A stretch of DNA of 64,000 bases. It comes from Clostridiales bacterium (GTDB lineage Bacteria > Bacillota > Clostridia > TANB77 > CAG-508). The position numbers and the translations under genes are program-made. Position 1 is the stretch's first letter; each line of letters starts with the position of its first letter. This document shows, one piece after another, positions 51,118 through 59,669 of the stretch. The notes under the pieces are model-generated. The model searched no databases and had not been told where the DNA came from. It was given only the letters and a program-made list of their open reading frames with translations. Location: the NCBI GenBank assembly GCA_003534295.1, contig DPDV01000001.1, forward strand, positions 44,837 to 108,836, in the 5' to 3' direction.

Positions 51118-51516
51118 TTACCATACATAAGCTAATACTTCGCCTCCAAGACCTTCTTGTCTTGCTTCTTTGTCTGTTTTTATTCCTTTTGAAGTTGAAA
51201 TAAGTGCTATTCCCAAACCATTTAATACTTTTGGTAATTCTTCTTTAGAAGCATACACTCTTAATCCTGGTTTACTAATTCTTTTTAATCCATCTATAAC
51301 TCTAGCACCTTTCTCATCATATTTTAGAGTTATTCTTATAATTCCTTGATTTGAATTTTCTATTTCTTCATATGCAGCTATATATCCTTCTTTAAATAAG
51401 ATATCTGCTATAGATTTTTTCATATTTGATGCTGGAACATCTACTGTTTTATGTTTAGAACTATTTGCATTTCTAATTCTTGTTAGCATATCTGCTATTG
51501 GATCAGTTGTATTCAA
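51118..51516 (-). CDS. rpsH: 30S ribosomal protein S8
   Basis: DPIADMLTRIRNANSSKHKT at the start and GIALISTSKGIKTDKEARQE with a GGEVLAYVW end. Binds 16S helix 21 and in E. coli represses the spc operon. 132 residues. Confidence 0.98.
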   Translation of the reverse strand: MNTTDPIADMLTRIRNANSSKHKTVDVPASNMKKSIADILFKEGYIAAYEEIENSNQGIIRITLKYDEKGARVIDGLKRISKPGLRVYASKEELPKVLNGLGIALISTSKGIKTDKEARQEGLGGEVLAYVW

Positions 51517-51554
51517 TTCATTTCCCTCCTTCTAACTTAATCTCTAACTTTATT

Positions 51555-51740
51555 TTACCAGCTTGATTTTTTAACTCCAGGAATTTCTCCTTTATGAGCT
51601 AATTCTCTAAAACAAACACGGCAAATTCCGAATTTTCTAATATATGAGTGTGGTCTTCCACATATTTTACATCTATTATATTCTCTTGTTGCATATTTCT
51701 GTTCTCTTTGTTGTTTAACTTTTAAAGATTTCTTAGCCAT
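51555..51740 (-). CDS. rpsZ: 30S ribosomal protein S14, zinc type
   Basis: Short zinc-binding form, 61 residues, with CKICGRPHSYIRKFGICRVC. This is the C+ paralogue typical of Firmicutes, sitting in the normal spc position between rpsH and rplE. Confidence 0.97.
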   Translation of the reverse strand: MAKKSLKVKQQREQKYATREYNRCKICGRPHSYIRKFGICRVCFRELAHKGEIPGVKKSSW

Positions 51741-51800
51741 AATTTCTCCTTTCTAAATAATTCCATTATTATTCATCAACCAAAAATCAATCTTACTAGA

Positions 51801-52340
51801 TTAATTTTTTAATGGCATTCCTAAAGCTAATAATAATTCTTTAGCTTCTTCATCTGTCTTAGCTGTTGTAACGAATATAATATCCATACCTCTTATTTTA
51901 TCTATTTTATCATATTCAATCTCTGGGAAAATTAATTGCTCTTTTATTCCCATTGAATAATTTCCTCTACCATCAAATGAATTTGCTGATAATCCTCTAA
52001 AGTCTCTTACTCTTGGTAATGCTACATTAAATAGTTTATATGCAAAATCATACATTTTTCCTTTTCTTAATGTAACCTTGCAACCAATGTTTATTCCTTC
52101 TCTTATTTTGAAAGCTGCTATAGCTTTTTTAGATTTTGTTATAATTGGTTTTTGACCTGTTATTATTGACAAATCATTTATAGCATTTTCTAATGATTTA
52201 GGATTATCTTTTGTGTCTCCTAAGCCTATATTAATAACTATTTTTTCTAATTTTGGAACCTCCATTATAGATTTATAGTTAAATTTTTTCATTAATGCTG
52301 GTATAACCTCTTTTTCATATTGTTCTTTTAATATTTCCAT
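51801..52340 (-). CDS. rplE: 50S ribosomal protein L5
   Basis: 5S rRNA-binding protein: YEKEVIPALMKKFNYKSIME, KIVINIGLGDTKDNPKSLEN, SFDGRGNYSMGIKEQLIFPE. 179 residues. Confidence 0.98.
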   Translation of the reverse strand: MEILKEQYEKEVIPALMKKFNYKSIMEVPKLEKIVINIGLGDTKDNPKSLENAINDLSIITGQKPIITKSKKAIAAFKIREGINIGCKVTLRKGKMYDFAYKLFNVALPRVRDFRGLSANSFDGRGNYSMGIKEQLIFPEIEYDKIDKIRGMDIIFVTTAKTDEEAKELLLALGMPLKN

Positions 52341-52363
52341 CAGTCTATCCTCCCTTCTTCATT

Positions 52364-52675
52364 TTACTTTAATTTTGTTCCACATTTTTTACATACACGT
52401 ACTTTTTTTCCATCTTTATCTAATTCATAACCAATTCTTGTTGGTTTATTGCATTTTGGACATACTACGTTTACTTTGCTACTATGTATAGCACACTCTA
52501 TTGATAATATTCCGCTTTCTTCTCCTTGTTTTCTAGCTTTAACATGTTTTTTTCTGATATTTACACCTTTAACAACTATTTTTTCTGTTTTTGGTATAAC
52601 TTCTAGAACTTCTCCTTTTTTACCTTTATCATTTCCAGATAAAACTTGAACTGTATCTCCTTTTTTTATTCTCAT
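52364..52675 (-). CDS. rplX: 50S ribosomal protein L24
   Basis: KOW domain KKGDTVQVLSGNDKGKKGEV. The C-terminal zinc-ribbon-like CPKCNKPTRIGYELDKDGKK, VRVCKKCG is common in L24 homologues. 103 residues. Confidence 0.97.
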   Translation of the reverse strand: MRIKKGDTVQVLSGNDKGKKGEVLEVIPKTEKIVVKGVNIRKKHVKARKQGEESGILSIECAIHSSKVNVVCPKCNKPTRIGYELDKDGKKVRVCKKCGTKLK

Positions 52676-52735
52676 TTATATTTTCACCTCTTTAACTTAG
52701 ATTTTGAAACTCTTATAAATTGTTCATAAATATTT

Positions 52736-53104
52736 TTATAATACTTCTGGAGCAAGTGAAAGAATTTTCATATAATCATTCTCTCTTAATTCTCTTGCAA
52801 CAGGTCCAAATATACGAGTTCCTTTAGGAGTTTTATCATCTTTTATAATAACTGCTGCATTTTCGTCAAATCTTAAATATGAACCATCTGCTCTTCTAAT
52901 TGGTTTTTTTGTTCTTACCACAACTGCTTTTACAACATCTCCTTTTTTTACAGTTCCACCTGGAGCTGCTGATTTTACAGATGCAATTATAACATCTCCA
53001 ATTCCAGCATATTTTCTATATGAACCGCCTAAACATCTAATACACATAATCTCTTTAGCACCAGTGTTGTCGGCAACTTTTAATATAGTTTGTTGTTGTA
53101 CCAT
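52736..53104 (-). CDS. rplN: 50S ribosomal protein L14
   Basis: MVQQQTILKVADNTGAKEIM, CIRCLGGSYRKYAGIGDVII, FGPVARELRENDYMKILSLA. 122 residues, highly conserved. Confidence 0.98.
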   Translation of the reverse strand: MVQQQTILKVADNTGAKEIMCIRCLGGSYRKYAGIGDVIIASVKSAAPGGTVKKGDVVKAVVVRTKKPIRRADGSYLRFDENAAVIIKDDKTPKGTRIFGPVARELRENDYMKILSLAPEVL

Positions 53105-53147
53105 TTAAGGCTACCTCCTTTTTCTTATTTTAGCTTTATAATTATTT

Positions 53148-53411
53148 CTATTTAATAACTGCCTTTTCTACGATTTCAACTACTCTCCATCTCTTGTCTT
53201 TAGATAAAGGTCTTGTTTCCATTACTTTTACTTTATCGCCTTCTTGGCATTCATTTTTTTCATCATGTGCTTTTAACTTGTATGTTTTTCTTTGAACTTT
53301 ACTATAGTTTTTATGTTTTTGGTTTATTGCAACTGCAACAACTACAGTTTTGTCCATCTTGTTAGAAATAACTGTGCCAATCATAACTTTACGAAGATTT
53401 CTCTCTTCCAT
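53148..53411 (-). CDS. rpsQ: 30S ribosomal protein S17
   Basis: MIGTVISNKMDKTVVVAVAI, HDEKNECQEGDKVKVMETRP, LSKDKRWRVVEIVEKAV. 87 residues. Confidence 0.97.
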   Translation of the reverse strand: MEERNLRKVMIGTVISNKMDKTVVVAVAINQKHKNYSKVQRKTYKLKAHDEKNECQEGDKVKVMETRPLSKDKRWRVVEIVEKAVIK

Positions 53412-53486
53412 TATTTTACCTCCTTTTTATCTAGCACTCAGCAAAACTGACTACAAGATTTATTTGCATCTTATACTTTTTAATTA

Positions 53487-53693
53487 TTATTTATTTTCTT
53501 CAGCTAATTTTCTTTCTGTTAATACAGTATTTATTTTTGCAATGTCTTTTCTCACTTCTTTAATTTTCATAGGATTATCTAAGCCATTTGTTGCTAAACT
53601 AAATCTTAATTTAAATAGCTCTGATTTTAATTCTCCTAATTCTTTTTCTAATTCTGGTGAAGACATTTCTCTTATTTTATTTATCTTCATCAT
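53487..53693 (-). CDS. rpmC: 50S ribosomal protein L29
   Basis: MKINKIREMSSPELEKELGE and LKLRFSLATNGLDNPMK-like (FKLRFSLATNG), KEVRKDIAKINTVLTERKLA. I place the start at the first of two adjacent ATGs behind AGGTGG; the frame could extend three codons further via GTG. The start lies inside the 3' end of rplP, so the two are coupled. Confidence 0.95.
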   Translation of the reverse strand: MMKINKIREMSSPELEKELGELKSELFKLRFSLATNGLDNPMKIKEVRKDIAKINTVLTERKLAEENK

Positions 53694-54120
53694 TATCACC
53701 ACCTATTTCAGTTTCTCTTTTTACAAATTTACACTTAACAGATAGTTTGTTTGCAGCTAATCTTAAAGCTTCTCTTGCTACGTCTTCTGCAACTCCTGCC
53801 ATTTCAAACATAACTCTTCCTGGCTTTACAGCTGCTACCCAATATTCTACTGCACCTTTACCTTTACCCATACGAGTTTCAGCAGGTTTCTTTGTTATCG
53901 GTTTGTCTGGGAAAATTTTTATCCAAACTTTTCCACCTCTTTTTACGTAACGTGTCATAGCAACACGAGCTGCTTCTATTTGATTAGATGTAATATGTCC
54001 TAATTCTAATGATTGTAATCCATACTCACCATCTGTTACTCTATTTCCTCTTGATGCTTTTCCTCTTATTCTACCTTTTTGTTGTTTTCTATATTTTGTT
54101 CTTTTTGGCATTAATGGCAT
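53677..54120 (-). CDS. rplP: 50S ribosomal protein L16
   Basis: MPLMPKRTKYRKQQKGRIRG, SLELGHITSNQIEAARVAMT, GKGKGAVEYWVAAVKPGRVM. The ATG overlaps the rpsC stop (TAATG). 147 residues. Confidence 0.98.
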   Translation of the reverse strand: MPLMPKRTKYRKQQKGRIRGKASRGNRVTDGEYGLQSLELGHITSNQIEAARVAMTRYVKRGGKVWIKIFPDKPITKKPAETRMGKGKGAVEYWVAAVKPGRVMFEMAGVAEDVAREALRLAANKLSVKCKFVKRETEIGGDNDEDK

Positions 54121-54782
54121 TATTTGTCTCCCCCTTCCACGTTGTTCTTTTTAGTTGGAAGAATTTCACCTTTATAAATCCATACTTTTACACCAATTTT
54201 TCCATATGTTGTATCTGCTTCTGCAAATCCATAGTCTATGTCTGCTCTTAGTGTTTGTAGAGGTATTGTACCTTCTTTATAGAATTCTGTTCTTGCCATG
54301 TCTGCTCCACCTAATCTTCCAGATACAGCAGTTTTAATTCCTAATGCACCCGCCTTCATAGTTTTTTGCATACATTGTTTCATTGCTCTTCTAAATGAAA
54401 TTCTTTTTTCTAGTTGCATTGCTATATTTTCTGCAACTAATTTAGCATCTAAATCTATGTTAGAAACTTCTACAATATTTAAATTAACTTGTTTGTTAAT
54501 CATTTTTTCTAATTCTACTTTTAATGCTTCTGCTAAATTTCCACCTTTTCCTATAATTAATCCTGGTTTAGCTGTGTAAACATTAATTTTTACAAACTTA
54601 GCTGTTCTTTCTATTTCAACTTTTGAAATTCCTGCTGCATGTAGTTTTTTCTCTATATATTTACGAATTTTATAATCTTCTACAAGATAATCCGCAAAGT
54701 TTTTAGAGTCTGCATACCATTTAGAATTCCAGTCTTTGATTATTCCTAATCTCAATCCATTTGGATCCATTTTTTGTCCCAT
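54120..54782 (-). CDS. rpsC: 30S ribosomal protein S3
   Basis: KH domain GLIIGKGGNLAEALKVELEK, ISFRRAMKQCMQKTMKAGAL, GIKTAVSGRLGGADMARTEF, GKIGVKVWIYKGEILP. 220 residues. Confidence 0.98.
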   Translation of the reverse strand: MGQKMDPNGLRLGIIKDWNSKWYADSKNFADYLVEDYKIRKYIEKKLHAAGISKVEIERTAKFVKINVYTAKPGLIIGKGGNLAEALKVELEKMINKQVNLNIVEVSNIDLDAKLVAENIAMQLEKRISFRRAMKQCMQKTMKAGALGIKTAVSGRLGGADMARTEFYKEGTIPLQTLRADIDYGFAEADTTYGKIGVKVWIYKGEILPTKKNNVEGGDK

Positions 54783-54801
54783 TTTGTAAACATCCTCCTT
54801 C

Positions 54802-55152
54802 TTAATTTAATTCTTTTAAAACGATTGTTATATGGCTTGTTCTTTTTCTTATTCTTACTGCTGATCCTTTTGCTGCTGGTCTAATTCTTTTTAATGTTGG
54901 TCCTTGATTAGCATATATTTCGGCAACATATAATTTTTCATGTGCCATATGATGATTATTTTCAGCATTTGCAATTGCTGATTTTAATAATTTCTCTATA
55001 ATTTCTGATGAAGCCTTTGGTACATATTTAACGATTGCTAAAGCTTCGTCTATTTTTTTACCTCTTATTAAGTCTGCTACAATTTTAACTTTTCTACTTG
55101 ATATTCTTGCATATTTTAAGGTTGCTTCAGCTTTTGGCATTACTTCTTCCAT
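54802..55152 (-). CDS. rplV: 50S ribosomal protein L22
   Basis: AEATLKYARISSRKVKIVAD, LIRGKKIDEALAIVKYVPKA and the exit-tunnel loop GPTLKRIRPAAKGSAVRIRK. The first ATG follows GGAGG at ideal distance. 116 residues. Confidence 0.98.
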   Translation of the reverse strand: MEEVMPKAEATLKYARISSRKVKIVADLIRGKKIDEALAIVKYVPKASSEIIEKLLKSAIANAENNHHMAHEKLYVAEIYANQGPTLKRIRPAAKGSAVRIRKRTSHITIVLKELN

Positions 55153-55167
55153 TGTTTTACCTCCTTT

Positions 55168-55446
55168 TTATTTTTTCTTAGTAGTCTTTTCTCCAGCGTG
55201 ACCTTTAAATGTTCTTGTAGGAGCAAATTCTCCTAATTTATGTCCTATCATTTCTTCTGATATATATACAGGTACATGTTTTCTTCCATCATGAACTGCT
55301 ATTGTATGTCCAACCATTTGTGGAAATATTGTTGAAGCTCTTGACCAAGTTTTTAAAACTTCTTTTGTTCCGTTCTCATTCATAGCTTCTATTCTTTTTA
55401 ATAACTTAGGTTCTACAAATGGTCCTTTTTTTGTTGATCTTGACAT
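55168..55446 (-). CDS. rpsS: 30S ribosomal protein S19
   Basis: MSRSTKKGPFVEPKLLKRIE, WSRASTIFPQMVGHTIAVHD, GHKLGEFAPTRTFKGHAGEK. 92 residues. Confidence 0.98.
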   Translation of the reverse strand: MSRSTKKGPFVEPKLLKRIEAMNENGTKEVLKTWSRASTIFPQMVGHTIAVHDGRKHVPVYISEEMIGHKLGEFAPTRTFKGHAGEKTTKKK

Positions 55447-55519
55447 TTTCTTTCCTCCTTTTATTATAAATTATACAACCTATAATGTTCGGCCATATTT
55501 ATGACTTACAGTTAAACTT

Positions 55520-56347
55520 TTATTTTCTTCTCTTAACTATAAACTTATCTGATTTTTTGTTTTTCTTTCTTGTTTTGTATCCTAGTGCTGGTTTACCCCA
55601 AGGTGTCATTGGTCCTGCGTGTCCTACTGGCGCTTTACCTTCACCACCACCATGTGGGTGATCTACTGGGTTCATTACTGTACCTCTAACTGTAGGTCTT
55701 ATTCCCATATGTCTTGTTCTTCCTGCTTTTCCTATTTTAACATTTTCATGGTCTATATTTCCAACTGTTCCTATTGTAGCTTTACATACAGCCATTATTA
55801 ATCTCATTTCTCCTGATGGTAATCTAACATGAGCATATTTTCCTTCTTTTGCCATTAATTGTGCTTGTTGTCCTGCTGCTCTAACTAATTTTCCACCTTG
55901 ACCTGGATTCATTTCTATGTTGTGTATCATTGTACCAACTGGAATATTTTCTATTCTCATACAGTTTCCTGGTTTTATATCTGCTCTTTCTCCAGATATT
56001 ACTTTGTCTCCGTCTTTCAATCCTACTGGTGCAAGTATATATGCTTTTTCTCCATCTTCATATTGAATTAAAGCTATATTTGCACTTCTGTTTGGATCAT
56101 ATTCTATACCTATTACAGTTGCTGGCATATTTTCTTTTCTTCTTTTAAAATCTACTATTCTGTATTTTTGTCTATTTCCTCCACCTTGATGTCTTACTGT
56201 TATTTTACCTTGAGCATTTCTACCTGCATTTTTCTTTTTTGTTGCAAGTAAAGATTTTTCTGGTGTTTTCTTAGTAATCTCTTCAAAAGTAGAAACTGTC
56301 ATGTTTCTTCTTGATGGAGTATATGCTTTGAAGTGTTTCATTCCCAT
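55520..56347 (-). CDS. rplB: 50S ribosomal protein L2
   Basis: Peptidyl-transferase-centre protein: MKHFKAYTPSRRNMTVSTFE, RNAQGKITVRHQGGGNRQKY, NPVDHPHGGGEGKAPVGHAG with the conserved His. 275 residues. Confidence 0.98.
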   Translation of the reverse strand: MGMKHFKAYTPSRRNMTVSTFEEITKKTPEKSLLATKKKNAGRNAQGKITVRHQGGGNRQKYRIVDFKRRKENMPATVIGIEYDPNRSANIALIQYEDGEKAYILAPVGLKDGDKVISGERADIKPGNCMRIENIPVGTMIHNIEMNPGQGGKLVRAAGQQAQLMAKEGKYAHVRLPSGEMRLIMAVCKATIGTVGNIDHENVKIGKAGRTRHMGIRPTVRGTVMNPVDHPHGGGEGKAPVGHAGPMTPWGKPALGYKTRKKNKKSDKFIVKRRK

Positions 56348-56439
56348 TTTATTTTCCTCCTTTAATTTTACGGATTTTTCCTGTTCCGTATCAGATATTA
56401 TTTATTTTCCTGGTATTTTCCAGATAGTATTTAAGTTTT

Positions 56440-56787
56440 CTATGCTCCCATAAAGTGTTCTATTGAATCTTTATATTTTTTAGAAATCTTAACTTGCTTT
56501 CCACCTTTTTGTAGATATGTTTTTTCTGTTGGGTTTGTATCAATTGTTACAATTGCTTTTTTCCAATCTGATGTTTTTCCAACGCTTCTACCTACTCTTT
56601 TTTCTTTTCCTTTAACCATCATTGTATTTACATCTATTACTTTTACTTCAAATAATTTTTCTACTGCATATTTTACATCAATTTTAGTAGCTTTTTTATT
56701 TACTTCAAAAGTATATTTCCCTGCTTGTAATTCGTCATTACTTTTTTCTGTTATTACTGGTGCTATTATAATATCTTCTGGTTTCAT
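56440..56787 (-). CDS. rplW: 50S ribosomal protein L23
   Basis: Exit-tunnel protein, docking site for trigger factor and SRP. MKPEDIIIAPVITEKSNDEL, YTFEVNKKATKIDVKYAVEK, plus a ~20-residue C-terminal extension (KQVKISKKYKDSIEHFMGA). Its start overlaps the rplD stop. Confidence 0.97.
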   Translation of the reverse strand: MKPEDIIIAPVITEKSNDELQAGKYTFEVNKKATKIDVKYAVEKLFEVKVIDVNTMMVKGKEKRVGRSVGKTSDWKKAIVTIDTNPTEKTYLQKGGKQVKISKKYKDSIEHFMGA

Positions 56788-57410
56788 TATGCATACACCT
56801 CCTCTAATCTTTTAACAGTATCTAATGTAACAACAAGATTTTTATAATTTACTAAGTCATATGCATTAATTGTATTAACTGATAGTGTTTTTACACCTTT
56901 TATATTTCTTGCTGATTTTTGTATAATTTCATTTTTTTCTGGTAATAAAATTAATGTTTTTCCTTCTAATTTTAAGCTGTTCAACATTTTTGCAACTTCT
57001 TTAGTTTTGATTGCATTAAATTCAAATTTATCAACAACTGTTAATTCATTTTCTATTACTTTTGAGCTTAAACAAGATTTTATAGCTAATCTTCTTTCTT
57101 TTTTGTTTAATTTGTAGCTATATGAACGTGGTTTTGGTCCTAATGCAATTCCTCCACCAACCCAATGTGGTGCTCTTATACTTCCTTGTCTTGCTCTACC
57201 TGTTCCTTTTTGTCTCCAAGGTTTTTTACCTCCACCTCTTACTTCTGCTCTTGTTTTTGTGCTTTGTGTACCTTGTCTTTGATTTGCCAAGTAATTTACA
57301 ATAACACTATGAACTAATTCTTCGTTAGGTATAATTCCAAAAATGTCTTCTTTAAGTTCTACATCGTTAACTTTTTTACCTTCTATATTGTATACATCTA
57401 TTTTAGGCAT
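56787..57410 (-). CDS. rplD: 50S ribosomal protein L4
   Basis: NYLANQRQGTQSTKTRAEVR, GGGKKPWRQKGTGRARQGSI, APHWVGGGIALGPKPRSYSY. 207 residues. In some bacteria L4 represses the S10 operon through its leader, which is relevant to the structured leader at 58453. Confidence 0.98.
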   Translation of the reverse strand: MPKIDVYNIEGKKVNDVELKEDIFGIIPNEELVHSVIVNYLANQRQGTQSTKTRAEVRGGGKKPWRQKGTGRARQGSIRAPHWVGGGIALGPKPRSYSYKLNKKERRLAIKSCLSSKVIENELTVVDKFEFNAIKTKEVAKMLNSLKLEGKTLILLPEKNEIIQKSARNIKGVKTLSVNTINAYDLVNYKNLVVTLDTVKRLEEVYA

Positions 57411-57427
57411 TTATTTCCCCTCCTTGT

Positions 57428-58060
57428 TTATTTTGCTTTTACGCTTGATTTTATTTTTAGTATTGAACCTTTAGCTCCAGGTACACTACCTTTTACTAAT
57501 ATTATATTTTTATCTAGGTCTACTTTTATAACTTCTAAGTTTTGTATTGTAACTGTTTCTGCTCCCATATGTCCTGGTAATTTTTTACCTTTAAAAACTC
57601 TACCTGGTGTTGATGTAGAGCCCATTGAACCAGGTCTTCTATGATACATAGATCCATGTCCCATTGGTCCTCTGTGTTGTCCATGACGCTTGATAACACC
57701 TTGGAAACCTTTACCTTTAGAAGTTCCTTGTATATCTATTTTATCACCAGCCATAAATATATCGGCCTTCAATTCATCTCCGACCTTAACGTCTTCAATT
57801 GAATCTACCCTGAATTCTCTCAAATATCTTGCTGGTGCTATATTAGCTTTTGTAAAATGTCCTCTTTCTGGTTTATTTACTTTTGATTCCTTTATAGCTC
57901 CAAATCCTAATTGAATACTATTGTATCCGTCTGTCTCTTCTGTTTTTACTTGAGAAACAACACAAGGTCCAGCTTCTATAACTGTAACTGGAATTACTTT
58001 TCCTTCTTCATTAAAAATTTGTGTCATTCCTATTTTTTTTCCTATTAATCCTTTTTTCAT
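57428..58060 (-). CDS. rplC: 50S ribosomal protein L3
   Basis: MKKGLIGKKIGMTQIFNEEG, GTSKGKGFQGVIKRHGQHRG, RPGSMGSTSTPGRVFKGKKL, PGHMG. The ATG at 58060 lies after GGGAGGAG; the in-frame codon at 58078 sits upstream of that site and is not likely used. 210 residues. Confidence 0.98.
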   Translation of the reverse strand: MKKGLIGKKIGMTQIFNEEGKVIPVTVIEAGPCVVSQVKTEETDGYNSIQLGFGAIKESKVNKPERGHFTKANIAPARYLREFRVDSIEDVKVGDELKADIFMAGDKIDIQGTSKGKGFQGVIKRHGQHRGPMGHGSMYHRRPGSMGSTSTPGRVFKGKKLPGHMGAETVTIQNLEVIKVDLDKNIILVKGSVPGAKGSILKIKSSVKAK

Positions 58061-58119
58061 TTTCTTTTCTCCTCCCATTGGCTGAATGTTTAGGAATTAA
58101 AACTTCAGCATAGTTAATT

Positions 58120-58452
58120 TTATAATTTTATTTCTATATCTACACCTGCTGGCAAGTCTATTTTCATTAGACTGTCAACTGTTTTTTGTGTTGGATAAAG
58201 AATGTCTATAACTCTTTTATGTGTTCTCATTTCGAATTGTTCTCTAGAGTCTTTGTGTTTGTGTGGAGAACGTAAAATTGTTATAATCTCCTTTTGTGTT
58301 GGTAATGGAATAGGACCAGATACTTTTGCTCCTGTTTTTTTAGCAGTATCTACTATTCTTTCAGCAGACTGTTCTAAAATAACGTGATCATAAGCCTTTA
58401 ATCTTATTCTAATTTTTTCGCTTGTTACTGCATTTCCTTTTTGTGTTGCCAT
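58120..58452 (-). CDS. rpsJ: 30S ribosomal protein S10
   Basis: Head protein, also NusE in antitermination with NusB. IRIRLKAYDHVILEQSAERI, VSGPIPLPTQKEIITILRSP, HKHKDSREQFEMRTHKRVID. It carries about ten extra N-terminal residues (MATQKGNAVT) compared with most S10. First gene of the superoperon. Confidence 0.98.
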   Translation of the reverse strand: MATQKGNAVTSEKIRIRLKAYDHVILEQSAERIVDTAKKTGAKVSGPIPLPTQKEIITILRSPHKHKDSREQFEMRTHKRVIDILYPTQKTVDSLMKIDLPAGVDIEIKL

Positions 58453-58676
58453 ATATATATTTCCCTCCTCTTTCTTGGTCGGAAGTTATAAACGCACCCT
58501 GGTGTATCTTGTGTTACCAATATATAAACCCAAGTCGCATGATAATCTTGGGATAAGTGCTTGATTATAAAACTTACCGCCTTGGTCTTAGCCACGACAT
58601 ACTCCGTAGAAGTTCCCTCCAGCCTTATAATATTTATAAGTTGTAGCCACATTCTACTTCATCGCCAAATACATGC
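58453..58676 (-). promoter_or_regulatory. structured 5' leader of the S10 operon
   Basis: About 220 bases between the predicted start of transcription and the rpsJ ATG, much less AT-rich than other intergenic DNA here. It holds several stems (CTTATAA/TTATAAG around 58624-58640; CCCAAG 58529-58534 with CTTGGG 58547-58552; CACC/GGTG near 58495-58504). Short direct repeats also occur (TAGCCAC at 58589 and 58644, CTTGGTC at 58474 and 58581). An open frame runs through but has no homology. A ribosomal-protein autoregulatory leader is likely by position. Confidence 0.6.
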
Positions 58677-58682
58677 TTAATT

Positions 58683-58711
58683 ATTATATAATAACATAAT
58701 AATTAAGTCAA
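58683..58711 (-). promoter_or_regulatory. S10 superoperon promoter
   Basis: TTGACT, 17-bp spacer, perfect TATAAT on the minus strand, about 225 bases upstream of rpsJ. No other promoter is nearer. Confidence 0.8.
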
Positions 58712-58756
58712 TACTTTTACCATTTTTTTATATTTGTTTGCTAAAATTAAAAATTA

Positions 58757-58800
58757 TTGAAATGAATGAGCGATTAAAATCTCCCCTTCATTTCAATATC
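58757..58800. repeat. dispersed palindromic repeat, diverged copy 5
   Basis: Core GAGCGATTAAAATCTCCCC in place of GGGCGATTAAAATCGCCCC, enclosed by its own inverted flanks (ATTGAAATGAA / TTCATTTCAAT). It separates the S10 promoter from the accessory genes. Confidence 0.65.
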
Positions 58801-58835
58801 TTTTAATTTTAAATTTGACTAGTAACATTTATTAA

Positions 58836-59651
58836 TTATAATTCTTCCCTATTATCTGTAGAATCAATTGTTTTTTGCAATGCTTCTTGAACCGCTGCTT
58901 TTATTGCATTTTGATCAGCATAGCCTCCCCAGTAACCACTTCCTTGGTCAAGTTGTCCTCCTAACCATCCTCCAAACATTTCGTTTAGCATTTTAATTAT
59001 TTCAGTTGTTCCATAAAAGTTTGTTTCTCCATCTTGACTTGTTATCAATAAATTATCATATTTTCCATATAATCTGTCTGTAACTGTTGATGTTTTTGAA
59101 TGTGGCAAATCTAATTGAATATAATTTCTTTTTTCTTTAATCTCTCCTAGTTTTTCTACTGCCTCTTGAGCTTGTGCTTCTTGTTCTGGAGTTACTCCTT
59201 GCATTTCTCTATCTCTCATTCTTATGTTTGATATAATTTCTTGTAAATCTTCTGCACTTAATCTAAGTTCAGCCCCTAATTTTTCCATAGCAGGAATATA
59301 GCCTTTATCATTTGCAGAAACAAATTGTTCATCCAATGTTAATTCAACTCCTAAAATTTCTGCTACCTGTTCTAGTGATGATTTTGGATTGCTTCTATCA
59401 TCTTCTCCATATGTATGATGATCTACGTTTATTGCTCCATTTGAATCTCCTTGTAATTCAACTCCATATACTGCCTTTTGCTCTCTTTTTGCTTCTTCAA
59501 TTTTTGTTTTTAATTCCTCTTCTAATTTTTCCCAAGATGCCCCCCAAGCTTGTCCAGTAATCAAAACATCCTCTCCTTCTCTTTGAAGCATCTCAACTAT
59601 AGTTTTTGCTTCCAAATCATTTTTTGGTGTAACCCATAATCTGTTTTCCAT
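58836..59651 (-). CDS. DHH-like putative phosphoesterase, 271 residues
   Basis: A DHH motif occurs at residues 77-79 in NVDHHTYGEDD, followed by KSSLEQVAEILGVELTLDEQ and SANDKGYIPAMEKLGA, where Asp and the surrounding pattern recall the metal-binding sites of DHH/DHHA phosphoesterases. A glycine-rich C-terminal stretch (GGWLGGQLDQGSGYWGG, 227-243) may correspond to the substrate-binding DHHA1-like GG motif. The first DHH-family Asp (motif I) is not obvious. It is the last gene of an operon with the coiled-coil gene (18-base gap, AAGGAGG site). Substrate unknown. Confidence 0.55.
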   Translation of the reverse strand: MENRLWVTPKNDLEAKTIVEMLQREGEDVLITGQAWGASWEKLEEELKTKIEEAKREQKAVYGVELQGDSNGAINVDHHTYGEDDRSNPKSSLEQVAEILGVELTLDEQFVSANDKGYIPAMEKLGAELRLSAEDLQEIISNIRMRDREMQGVTPEQEAQAQEAVEKLGEIKEKRNYIQLDLPHSKTSTVTDRLYGKYDNLLITSQDGETNFYGTTEIIKMLNEMFGGWLGGQLDQGSGYWGGYADQNAIKAAVQEALQKTIDSTDNREEL

Positions 59652-59669
59652 TTAAAATCCTCCTTCTAA

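Noticed and set aside
58425..58652. 75-codon minus-strand frame in the S10 leader
   Set aside because: It overlaps rpsJ, lacks a ribosome-binding site, and coincides with conserved-looking RNA structure; treated as leader.
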